From Polyangiaceae bacterium (GTDB lineage Bacteria; Myxococcota; Polyangia; Polyangiales; Polyangiaceae), in assembly GCA_025936205.1 (NCBI GenBank), contig JAICTU010000539.1, positions 1-5,884 of the forward strand: a DNA stretch of 5,884 nucleotides, written 5' to 3'. The translations under genes were made by a program, and so were the position numbers. A model generated the notes under the pieces. That model worked only from the letters and a program-made list of their open reading frames with translations, was not told the origin of the DNA and did not search any database. How positions within the stretch are numbered: position 1 is the first letter of the stretch; every line of letters starts with the position of its first letter. Shown piece by piece: positions 1 to 5,599 of this stretch.

Positions 1-2
1 CG

Positions 3-692
3 GATGGCGACGAGCTTGCCGATCGCATGTACGCCGCGGACATCGGCGGTCAGGTGTGGCGCTTCGACATCTGGAACGGTCGAGATCGCTCCCAGCTCGT
101 CACGGGCGGCGTGTTCGCGAACCTCGGTGCGGCGGAGCCACGTCCCACTCCGGCGACAGCAGCCGACGCGCGCCGGTTTTTCAATGCGCCGGATGTCGCG
201 TTGATCCGGCCTCGCGGCGGTAACGCGTACTACAACCTCGCCATCGGTTCGGGCGATGTCGGTGGTGCTACGGCCACTGGCGTGACAGACAGGTTCTATT
301 CCATCCGCGATCGCCAGCCCTTCACGAGACGTGCGCAATCCGAATACAACGCGCTTCAGCCGATGCTCGATTCGGACCTCATGGACATCACCATGAGTCC
401 GGTCGGTTTCCGTGTTCCTGACTACGCGCTGGGGTGGCGGCTCGATCTCGCCTCCGGGGAAAAGGCACTCGCGGAGTCGCTCACCGCGAACGGCATGATC
501 CTGTTCACGACGGTCAAGGCTGCTGCTTCGGGCAGGACCGCGGACTGCGCGGCGAACTGCGCGAATCGCGTCTACGCAGTGCGGGCGGACAACGGCATGG
601 CCTCGATTGACTTGAATCGCAACGTTGTGGTCACGGCAGAGGATCGTTCCTCGGTGCTGATGCTGGGAGCGAGGAACGGGGGTTGCGAATGA
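3..692 (+). CDS. pilY1: PilY1/PilC-type type IV pilus protein, C-terminal fragment (5' cut by window edge)
   Basis: PilY1 proteins are large secreted, pilus-tip-associated factors needed for type IV pilus extension and adhesion; their C-terminal half is a beta-propeller. The frame is already open at base 3. It starts with DGDELADRMYAADIGGQVWR, which has the acidic calcium-loop spacing followed by the Y-x-x-D-x-G-x-x-W-R-F-D signature of the propeller. Further family-like segments are RRFFNAPDVALIRPRG, the NLAIGSGD blade, DRFYSIRD, GWRLDLASGEKALAES, and NRVYAVRADNG. The ATG at 27 lies inside the calcium loop and is not the true start; most of the gene lies upstream of the window. The 3' end is odd: after TAEDRSSVLMLGARN the frame stops at once (TGA 690-692), whereas relatives normally continue with a G-I-A/P-P-E segment and a further tail. 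The gene is therefore probably truncated or frameshifted. Family assignment is firm; integrity is doubtful. Confidence 0.88.
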   Translation, partial: DGDELADRMYAADIGGQVWRFDIWNGRDRSQLVTGGVFANLGAAEPRPTPATAADARRFFNAPDVALIRPRGGNAYYNLAIGSGDVGGATATGVTDRFYSIRDRQPFTRRAQSEYNALQPMLDSDLMDITMSPVGFRVPDYALGWRLDLASGEKALAESLTANGMILFTTVKAAASGRTADCAANCANRVYAVRADNGMASIDLNRNVVVTAEDRSSVLMLGARNGGCE

Positions 693-766
693 GCTGCTGC
701 TGAAGTTACCGCGCACGGTGCGAAGGATCTGCCGCGGCCGCAGCTCCGCAGTCACCGTGGACGGCG

Positions 767-1483
767 GTGCAGACCGCCGGTACCGTGGTCGTGGATACCT
801 CGCGCGCCTTTCGCGGCACGCAGTCGATCAAGGCCACCACGCAGGCGACGGCCGTGAGCGGGCAGACGTACAAGCGCGCGCTGATCGGGCTGGGCGCTGG
901 GTCGCCGGTGATCCCCGTGCCGAACAACGCCTTCTATGGCCGTATGATGTTCTATCTGGAGTCGGTGCCGCAGTCGTCGCTGCACTGGACCTTCATCGAT
1001 GCCACGGGCACGGCGACGGGCCAAACGTACACTTCCACGTACCGCTACGGCGGCCAGCGGCCGGTCCTGGATGGGACGACCTTCAAGGGCAACGAGCTGA
1101 TGGCAAACTACGACACGCTGCAGTTCTACGCGACGCCGTCGGTGGGCCCCAACACCGACTGTTACAAGCACGCGGACGCGCAGGTGGTGCCGGTCGGCAA
1201 GTGGTCGTGCGCCGAGTGGTACTTTGATGGCACGAACAACCAGATGAAGTTCTGGCTGGATGGTACCGAGATCACCTCGCTCGGCATCGACAAGACCGGC
1301 GAGGGTTGCAGCGGTACCGACGCGAAGGACGTACCGGGCTACACCTGGACGGGGCCCACGTTCGGGCAGATCGATATGGGCTGGGAGTCCTACGCCAGCG
1401 ACGACGAGCGCACGATCTGGATCGACGACGTCGTGATCAGCCAGACGCAGGTGGGCTGCCCCGCCCCGCAGAGCAGCAACTGA
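767..1483 (+). CDS. Cip1-like / polysaccharide-lyase-like secreted beta-jelly-roll protein, probably 5'-truncated
   Basis: The 238-residue product resembles bacterial Cip1-like proteins, a jelly-roll fold related to polysaccharide lyases and found in secretomes of polysaccharide-degrading and myxobacterial species. Visible family-type segments, numbered from the GTG at 767, are TSRAFRGTQSIK (11-22), YGRMMFYLE (57-65) followed by LHWTFID (72-78), YRYGGQ (92-97), LMANYD (111-116), KWSCAEWYFDG (145-155), FWLDG (162-166), and GWESYASDDERTIWIDDVVI (205-224). Four cysteines (132, 148, 181, 231) suggest disulphides and an extracytoplasmic location, yet no signal peptide is encoded. Upstream of GTG 767 the frame is open back to a TGA at 701-703. 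It still reads sensibly (C-E-G-S, an alanine run, then P-Q-S-P-W-T-A-V) but has no ATG, GTG or TTG and no Shine-Dalgarno sequence. GTG 767 falls inside the folded domain, so the real N-terminus and export signal are probably lost. Substrate is unknown, and lyase activity cannot be claimed from sequence alone. Confidence 0.7.
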   Translation: MQTAGTVVVDTSRAFRGTQSIKATTQATAVSGQTYKRALIGLGAGSPVIPVPNNAFYGRMMFYLESVPQSSLHWTFIDATGTATGQTYTSTYRYGGQRPVLDGTTFKGNELMANYDTLQFYATPSVGPNTDCYKHADAQVVPVGKWSCAEWYFDGTNNQMKFWLDGTEITSLGIDKTGEGCSGTDAKDVPGYTWTGPTFGQIDMGWESYASDDERTIWIDDVVISQTQVGCPAPQSSN

Positions 1484-1494
1484 GCCCTGCCAGC

Positions 1495-1526
1495 AGACGG
1501 CCGCGCTCTGCCAGAGCCGGCCGTCT
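1495..1526. terminator. Bidirectional hairpin terminator between convergent genes
   Basis: This sits in the 76-base gap between two converging stop codons (1481-1483 and 1562-1560). The arms AGACGGCCG (1495-1503) and CGGCCGTCT (1518-1526) pair perfectly. They continue inside with GCTCT (1505-1509) against AGAGC (1513-1517), giving 14 pairs, one bulged C at 1504 and a 3-base GCC loop. Only a weak T-rich stretch (TCTCTT) follows on the plus strand and none on the minus strand, so this is a GC-rich hairpin rather than a classical U-tract terminator. Its placement supports a terminator role for both neighbours. Confidence 0.65.
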
Positions 1527-1559
1527 CTTGCCGCGGGGACCCCTCGCACCCCGAGCTCA

Positions 1560-4500
1560 TCAACGCAGCGGGCGGCAGCCCTCATAGTCGCCTTCCTGGT
1601 GCGGATTGGCGCGGTTGTTGGTGAGCGTGTTCAGCGTCGTCAGCTCGAAGTTGGTACCGTCGCTGTCGATCTGGAGCACGTCCCAGAAGTACTCGCCGCC
1701 CGACGTCGGCACGGCGAAGCTCTGGATCGGCTTGCCGTCGCGGTAGACCACCAGCGTCGCCTCCGAGCCCACGAAGCTGCTCGCGCCGTCGTTCTGCGCC
1801 GAGTAGTCGTGCACGTACAGCACGTACGTGCCGGGGGAGAAGCGCGCGATGCTGATCGCCTCGGGGCCGTCGGCGGCCTGATGATCGACGTCGAGGCTCG
1901 CGTAGGGCGGGCCGCTCAGGCTGCCCGCGCACTCGGCGAAGCCGACCTCTTCTCCACTGGGCAGCAACAGATGCAGATCCATGTCGTCGGGGCGCGCCCA
2001 GTCGAGCACGAATTTCAGCGCAGGCGCGGTCTTGGGCAAGAGCTGCAGGTCGCGCTCCTGGCCCTTGCCGCACAGCGAGGCCGAGCGCAGCCCGCTCGGC
2101 TCGTAGCCGTCGGCGCTGGCCGAGAGCGCGTAGTAGCCGGAGTCGAGCGACGCAAACTGGAAGGCGCCGATCGAGTCGGTGACGGCGCCCAGGAACACGG
2201 CGTCGCTCGGCCTGGGGCTGAAGCCCTGGCGCATCTCCACGATCGCATCCGGGATCAGCGTGCCGGTGGTCGCGTCGCGCACGGCGCCGGCCAGATCGGC
2301 GGGTGCGTTGGCGCAGTCGTCCTCGATCGCATCGAGCTCCACGAGCTGGGTCGTGGTGCCGGGATCGCGGATGTCGAAGGTCGCGTTTGCCGGCACGTAG
2401 CCCGGGGCGCTGATGCCCACGCCGAAGGAGCCGCAGGCGATCGCGTCGGACAGGAAGGTGCCGTCGGAGGCGCTGGTGAGCTGCCCGCTCGCCAGGGGCG
2501 AGCTGAACGCGGCCACGGCGCCGGCGATCGGCTGGCGCGTGGCGGCGTCGACGATGTTGCCACCGAACGCGCCGGTGCAGCCCATCAGCGGTGCCGGGGT
2601 GGTGCCGCAGCCACACCAGTTGGCAACGGCCTGCTCCTCCGTCAGGCTCGCGCCCGCCGGCACGGGTTCGTAGACATACGCCGGATTCGCCACCAGATAG
2701 TTGCAGACGGGCTCGCGCGCGGTGTCGTAGCTGCCCGCGTTGTCGCCGATGCGCAGATGGCGGGCTGCAAACTCCTCGCACACCGCGCAGTTGGCGGCAG
2801 GCCCGCTGCGCAGCGCTTCGAGATCTTGCGCCGTCATGCTCTGGCACCAGTCCTGTACGTGCGCGCGATGATAGGCGCGAGCCAGGAGCGTGCCGCGCTC
2901 CTTGGCGTTGCTGCCGGTGACGCTGGCTCTCACGTCGGCGCTGTAGGGCGGGCGTGGATCGACGTATTGCGCCGGCGGATCGTGCTGGAAGGAGCCAGTG
3001 CCGTTGCCGGTCACGCCCAGCAGCGGCGGCAGGCCGCCCTTTGCGAGCGAGGTGCCTCCGGGATCGAGCGCGGCGCGCGCCTTGATCACGGGCCCGAGCG
3101 CGGCCAGGTCATTGCGAAAACGCACTTTCAGCGCGTCGGGCACGGAGAGAGCGCCCACGTGCTGCGCGAGGATCGTCACGACGTCGGCGAGCGTCGAGCC
3201 CTGCGGCACGAAGCGGCGCAGGTTCTCGGGCACCACGATATCGCGCACCACCTCGCCCGGCGTCTTGGCGAGGATCTGCTTCCAGTTGTCCGGCAGCAGG
3301 TCTCTCACCGGACCCGGGATGCGATCGATCAGTGGGGCCGGCGTGGTCCGGCTACCGATGCGGCCGTCCAGCTCCACGCGCACATGCGTGTCGGTCGTGA
3401 CACGGCCCAGCACCGGTAGATCGATGGGCTCCAGCGGCGTCAGGATCGTGTCGACCCCCGCGCCCAGGTACAGCGTGCCGTTGGTGGCGCGCTGCTGAAA
3501 GCACTCCGCGTCGAAGTTTGGAGCGCTCGGCGCCGAGCCCGCGCGCGTGCCGATGCTGGGCAGCCCCGCCGTGTCGGCCACCTCGATCACCGAGCTGACG
3601 GCGCAGTCGATCAGCGCCCCGTATTGCGCGCCGTACGGACCGGTGAGGCGACTCATGTACAGATCGCCGACGCCGCGCTGGGTGGAACCATCGGCGGCGG
3701 ACACGTAGCTCGGCGGGGGTAGGGTCGGCCAGAGCGGGTCGGAATAGGCGTTCGTAGCGGGATCGAGCGGCGCGCACATCGGGTCGGCCACGTCGACTTT
3801 GCCACCGGCAAACCCCACCTGCTCCTGCAGCACGCCGCGCGCGCCGTGGATCAGACCGCTCGTCATCGCCACGAGCAGCGCCCGGGGCCGCCAGTCACCG
3901 CCGCCGAAGTCGGCGATGTCCGGGCCACCCCAGCGCTCCCACATGTGGCCCGTGCTCCAGGCGTCCTGCATGAAATGCTGCGCGATCGCCTCGAAGCTGA
4001 AAGCCTCCTGATCGCAGGCTTCTGCGAAGGACACGTACTGCGGGGGTAGCGCGCCGCGCAGACTCGCGCAGTCCCTGGCGCGCGCCAGCGCCAGATCATG
4101 ATAGTAGCGCCAGAAGTGCTGCACCTGCGGCGGGAAGTGATTGCTGTTCAGCGCGCCCATGTGCGAGGCAAAGGCGTGGCAAGCGTCGATCGGCGTGCCC
4201 GAGTCGATCGGGCAGGTCTCGTTGCCCTGCGCCCAGTCCCACAGGGCCCAGCTCAAATCGGGTAGTTGCGCCAGCTCGCCCACCGCATATTCGCGCGTGA
4301 CCAAGGTGGTCGCGTCGGTGAAAGGCCGCGGGGCCACCGTTGGAGATGAATTGCCGATCAGCGGCGTCACCTTGGGGCCTTGCACCGTCGGCACCTTCAG
4401 GCTCACCACGCCGCTCAGGTGCGCGGGCAAGCGTACACCGCGCGCGCCGAGCAGGTTGTTCCAGAGCAGAAAGTGCTCGCCGTCGGGAGCATTCCAGCGC

Positions 4501-4640
4501 CGCCGGGCCGTCTCGGGCCCGGGCGCGCAATCCTTGCCGCCGACGCGGCAGCGCGAGTCCCAGGCCGAGGCCGTTGCCGCGGAGCCGACCAGCGCCGCGA
4601 GCAGCAACGCTCGCTGGGCACGCAATCTCCGGGCGCTCAT
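1560..4640 (-). CDS. Large exported protein: zinc-dependent phospholipase C/P1-nuclease-like domain + two CarboxypepD_reg-like domains + YfaP/DUF2135-like domain
   Basis: 1026 residues; specific function not recognised. Start at ATG 4640: it overlaps the upstream stop (ATGA), has GGAGG 7 bases before it, and begins a clean signal peptide (MSARRLRAQR, a hydrophobic core, then A-S-A|W, cleavage after 26). An ATG 13 codons further upstream (4679) lies inside the previous gene and is disfavoured. Residues 27-275 resemble the zinc-dependent phospholipase C/P1-nuclease fold: predicted mature Trp27, H56 in EHFLLWNN, the LNSNHFPPQ region (H160, H168), and H222-x3-D226-x5-H232 in AIAQHFMQDAWSTGHMWERW, the ligand spacing of Bacillus cereus PLC (H118, D122, H128). 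The later HxxxE pair of that enzyme is not evident, so activity is uncertain. Residues 280-610 are unrecognised. Residues 618-688 hold six cysteines. Residues 690-757 and 782-856 look like carboxypeptidase-regulatory-like beta-sandwiches. Residues 874-978 (LDWARPDDMDLHLLLPSGEE, DGPEAI, PGTYVLYVHDY) resemble YfaP/DUF2135. Likely periplasmic, surface or secreted. Confidence 0.8.
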   Translation of the reverse strand: MSARRLRAQRALLLAALVGSAATASAWDSRCRVGGKDCAPGPETARRRWNAPDGEHFLLWNNLLGARGVRLPAHLSGVVSLKVPTVQGPKVTPLIGNSSPTVAPRPFTDATTLVTREYAVGELAQLPDLSWALWDWAQGNETCPIDSGTPIDACHAFASHMGALNSNHFPPQVQHFWRYYHDLALARARDCASLRGALPPQYVSFAEACDQEAFSFEAIAQHFMQDAWSTGHMWERWGGPDIADFGGGDWRPRALLVAMTSGLIHGARGVLQEQVGFAGGKVDVADPMCAPLDPATNAYSDPLWPTLPPPSYVSAADGSTQRGVGDLYMSRLTGPYGAQYGALIDCAVSSVIEVADTAGLPSIGTRAGSAPSAPNFDAECFQQRATNGTLYLGAGVDTILTPLEPIDLPVLGRVTTDTHVRVELDGRIGSRTTPAPLIDRIPGPVRDLLPDNWKQILAKTPGEVVRDIVVPENLRRFVPQGSTLADVVTILAQHVGALSVPDALKVRFRNDLAALGPVIKARAALDPGGTSLAKGGLPPLLGVTGNGTGSFQHDPPAQYVDPRPPYSADVRASVTGSNAKERGTLLARAYHRAHVQDWCQSMTAQDLEALRSGPAANCAVCEEFAARHLRIGDNAGSYDTAREPVCNYLVANPAYVYEPVPAGASLTEEQAVANWCGCGTTPAPLMGCTGAFGGNIVDAATRQPIAGAVAAFSSPLASGQLTSASDGTFLSDAIACGSFGVGISAPGYVPANATFDIRDPGTTTQLVELDAIEDDCANAPADLAGAVRDATTGTLIPDAIVEMRQGFSPRPSDAVFLGAVTDSIGAFQFASLDSGYYALSASADGYEPSGLRSASLCGKGQERDLQLLPKTAPALKFVLDWARPDDMDLHLLLPSGEEVGFAECAGSLSGPPYASLDVDHQAADGPEAISIARFSPGTYVLYVHDYSAQNDGASSFVGSEATLVVYRDGKPIQSFAVPTSGGEYFWDVLQIDSDGTNFELTTLNTLTNNRANPHQEGDYEGCRPLR
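1707..2021 (-). other. YfaP/DUF2135-like C-terminal beta domain
   Basis: Residues 874-978 of the large exported protein. The order L-x-W-x-x-P-D-D-M-D-L-H-L-x-x-P-S-G, then D-V-D-H, G-P-E-A-I, P-G-T-Y-V-L-Y-V-H-D-Y and a final V-x-x-Y-R-D-G-K is the pattern of this beta-sandwich family, usually found at the ends of exported proteins. It probably mediates binding or display rather than catalysis; its exact role is unknown. Confidence 0.55.
2073..2573 (-). other. Two tandem carboxypeptidase-regulatory-like domains
   Basis: Residues 690-757 and 782-856 of the large exported protein. Each opens with a G-x-(I/V)-x-D-A-x-T-x-x-x-I-x-x-A-x-(I/V) pattern (GGNIVDAATRQPIAGAVAAF; AGAVRDATTGTLIPDAIVEM). 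Each continues with a (T/S)-D-x-x-G-x-F turn (SASDGTFLS; VTDSIGAFQF) and ends in a G-Y-(V/E)-P strand (SAPGYVPAN; SADGYEPSG). These are standard features of CarboxypepD_reg/CnaB-like beta-sandwich modules, common spacers in surface proteins. Confidence 0.7.
3945..3977 (-). other. Predicted zinc-binding motif H-x3-D-x5-H of the PLC/P1-like domain
   Basis: Codons for H222, D226 and H232 of the large exported protein, within QHFMQDAWSTGH. The spacing equals the H118/D122/H128 metal-ligand set of Bacillus cereus phospholipase C, and the local wording is like bacterial PLC-fold proteins of the H-x-x-x-D-x-x-x-x-G-H type. The metal ligand role is inferred from the family. Confidence 0.6.
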
Positions 4641-5215
4641 TGATTGGCCTCCAGGAACTCGCCCAGGCTGGGAAAACACAGGCTCTGTGCCGTGAGCTCG
4701 AAGGCTTGCAACTGCGAGTAATCACGGCCGCGCAGGCCCGCGTACAGCTCCTGACAGCGCGCAGGGCAGCACGGCTCCGTGCCGGCCCAGGGCTGATTGT
4801 TCGGGCACACCGGCACCGAGGCGAAGCAAGAGTCCAGACTGCCGCCGGCGGCGGCGATGCAATTGCTGACCAGCGTCAGGCAGTCGCCCTTGGCAGTGAT
4901 CGGATCGGAGAGGCTTTCGTCCACCACCAGCCCCGTCGCTTGCTCGCTGGCGAGCACGGGCCTGCCCTCGTCATCCTTGGGCAATTGCTCCAGCTCCACG
5001 GGCTGGAGCGGCGGCACGGCGACCGAGCGCGGGCTGTAGGGCACGTCAGAGCCCTGCGCGGGCGTGGCGCCTGCAGTGTTCAACAGCTGATCCAGCGCCG
5101 GTGGCTCGTTGCCGGGAAAACCGGCGCCGAGCGGCGCCGTTTGCTGTTCGGGCCGATCCTTGCTGCAGGCGGCGAGCAGCAGCGGCAGGCCGAGTGCAAA
5201 GACGCGCGACCACAA
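4637..5215 (-). CDS. Cys-rich outer-membrane-type lipoprotein, coupled to the PLC-like gene
   Basis: 192 residues from the TTG at 5215; family not named. The N-terminus MWSRVFALGLPLLLAAC is a short lipoprotein signal peptide with lipobox L14-A15-A16-C17. Ser at +2 predicts outer-membrane sorting by the Lol rule. Residues 18-108 are Pro/Ala-rich and probably disordered, a tether. Residues 112-180 form a compact domain with eight cysteines (112, 119, 130, 137, 149, 150, 154, 180) in the arrangement C-x6-C-x10-C-x6-C-x11-CC-x3-C-x25-C, typical of disulphide-stabilised exported proteins. The open frame extends to 5515 on the minus strand, but that extension runs over the divergent membrane gene and puts the signal peptide mid-protein, so it is rejected. 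TTG 5215 is the only start codon just before the signal peptide; no Shine-Dalgarno sequence is visible, which leaves the start uncertain. The stop (4639-4637) overlaps the next ATG, so the two genes form an operon. Confidence 0.75.
   Translation of the reverse strand: MWSRVFALGLPLLLAACSKDRPEQQTAPLGAGFPGNEPPALDQLLNTAGATPAQGSDVPYSPRSVAVPPLQPVELEQLPKDDEGRPVLASEQATGLVVDESLSDPITAKGDCLTLVSNCIAAAGGSLDSCFASVPVCPNNQPWAGTEPCCPARCQELYAGLRGRDYSQLQAFELTAQSLCFPSLGEFLEANQ
4648..4652 (-). promoter_or_regulatory. Shine-Dalgarno GGAGG for the PLC-like gene
   Basis: The plus strand reads CCTCC here, so the mRNA carries GGAGG exactly 7 bases before the ATG at 4640. The site lies within the last codons of the upstream lipoprotein gene, and the start overlaps that gene's stop (ATGA). 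Together these fix the start and imply translational coupling. Confidence 0.85.
5119..5141 (-). promoter_or_regulatory. Intragenic hairpin with T-run at the 5' end of the lipoprotein gene
   Basis: Read on the minus strand, GGCGCC-GCTC-GGCGCC is flanked by AAC on one side and GGTT on the other and is followed by TTCCC, giving a TTTT run directly after the stem. The stem has nine pairs with one bulged base. It lies about 75 bases after the TTG start, inside codons for T-A-P-L-G-A-G-F-P. It resembles a weak intrinsic terminator or attenuator, but may be only a by-product of the Gly/Ala/Pro codons. Confidence 0.3.
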
Positions 5216-5264
5216 CGGCCGAGCATTGGTGCGACGCCGCGCGTCTGCTAGCGTGGCTGCTGCC
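5216..5264. promoter_or_regulatory. Short divergent intergenic region, presumed to hold or border both promoters
   Basis: Forty-nine bases separate the TTG start of the minus lipoprotein gene from the GTG 5265 start of the plus membrane gene. No convincing -35/-10 pair is visible on either strand. A GCTAGC palindrome lies at 5248-5253. With so little space, the promoters must either overlap here or lie within the opposing 5' coding regions. Confidence 0.35.
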
Positions 5265-5588
5265 GTGCCGGTCGCTTTCCACCCCGTCTTCGCGCTCGCC
5301 GTCCTGGCGGAGCCCGGGCTCACCGAGCAGACGAAGGGCGGGGCGGCGATCCTCGGGTTCACCATTCTGTTCATGCTGGGGCTCTCGCTGCTCACCATCG
5401 GGGGTTCCATCACCGTGATCGTGCTCCTCGCTCGCCGCTGGCTCGCCCGACATCCCGGCGCCGGCGCGCGGGTGGGCGCCTGGCTCATCGGAGGGGTGGC
5501 GGGGGTCTCCATCATTGCGCTGTGCGTCCAGCCGCTGTTCCTGCTCAGCCTGTTTCTGGCCGCCTGGGTAGCGGACGTCTTCTACTAG
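5265..5588 (+). CDS. Small hypothetical integral membrane protein
   Basis: 107 residues from GTG 5265; not recognised. The sequence has a moderately hydrophobic N-terminus (VPVAFHPVFALAVLAE) and a long first membrane segment (about residues 27-55, ending before RRW). A positively charged, probably cytoplasmic loop follows (RRWLARHPGAGAR, 57-69), then a second hydrophobic stretch (70-103) that could be one or two helices split near Q89-P90, and a terminal DVFY. The basic loop predicts helix 1 entering the cytoplasm at its end. In-frame GTG codons at 5229 and 5253 are alternative starts; none has a clear Shine-Dalgarno sequence, and 5265 leaves the most room for the divergent lipoprotein gene. 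The coherent hydrophobic pattern in the plus frame is the main evidence that it is real. Its function and any link to the divergent operon are unknown. Confidence 0.6.
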   Translation: MPVAFHPVFALAVLAEPGLTEQTKGGAAILGFTILFMLGLSLLTIGGSITVIVLLARRWLARHPGAGARVGAWLIGGVAGVSIIALCVQPLFLLSLFLAAWVADVFY

Positions 5589-5599
5589 AGCGCGCGCTC
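5588..5599. repeat. 12-bp perfect palindrome at the stop of the membrane protein gene
   Basis: GAGCGCGCGCTC is its own reverse complement and overlaps the last base of the TAG stop. It could form a very short GC hairpin helping termination, but no T-run follows. Confidence 0.35.

Noticed and set aside
718..1227. 169-codon plus-strand frame overlapping the Cip1-like gene
   Set aside because: It is Arg/Gly/Ala-rich and without domains; the family signal of this region lies in the other plus frame.
752..1585. 277-codon minus-strand frame opposite the Cip1-like gene
   Set aside because: It has no recognisable motif and would overlap a protein with clear family-like segments on the plus strand as well as the terminator hairpin.
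1582..2847. 421-codon minus-strand frame within the large exported protein gene
   Set aside because: The translation is extremely Arg-rich and of low complexity, an out-of-frame shadow of the real gene, which has clear domains in this region.
1599..3419. 606-codon open frame on the plus strand antisense to the large exported protein
   Set aside because: Its translation is rich in R, A, G, V and H with no recognisable domain or signal, and it mirrors the codon structure of a strongly supported gene on the other strand. Long antisense frames are expected in DNA this GC-rich.
4641..4679. Upstream ATG at 4679 extending the PLC-like protein by 13 residues
   Set aside because: It would bury the signal peptide behind a non-hydrophobic tail and overlap the lipoprotein gene; ATG 4640 has a perfect GGAGG and the ATGA overlap.
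5216..5515. N-terminal extension of the lipoprotein to 292 residues
   Set aside because: It overlaps the divergent membrane protein gene, lacks exported-protein features, and would place the lipoprotein signal peptide in the middle of the chain.
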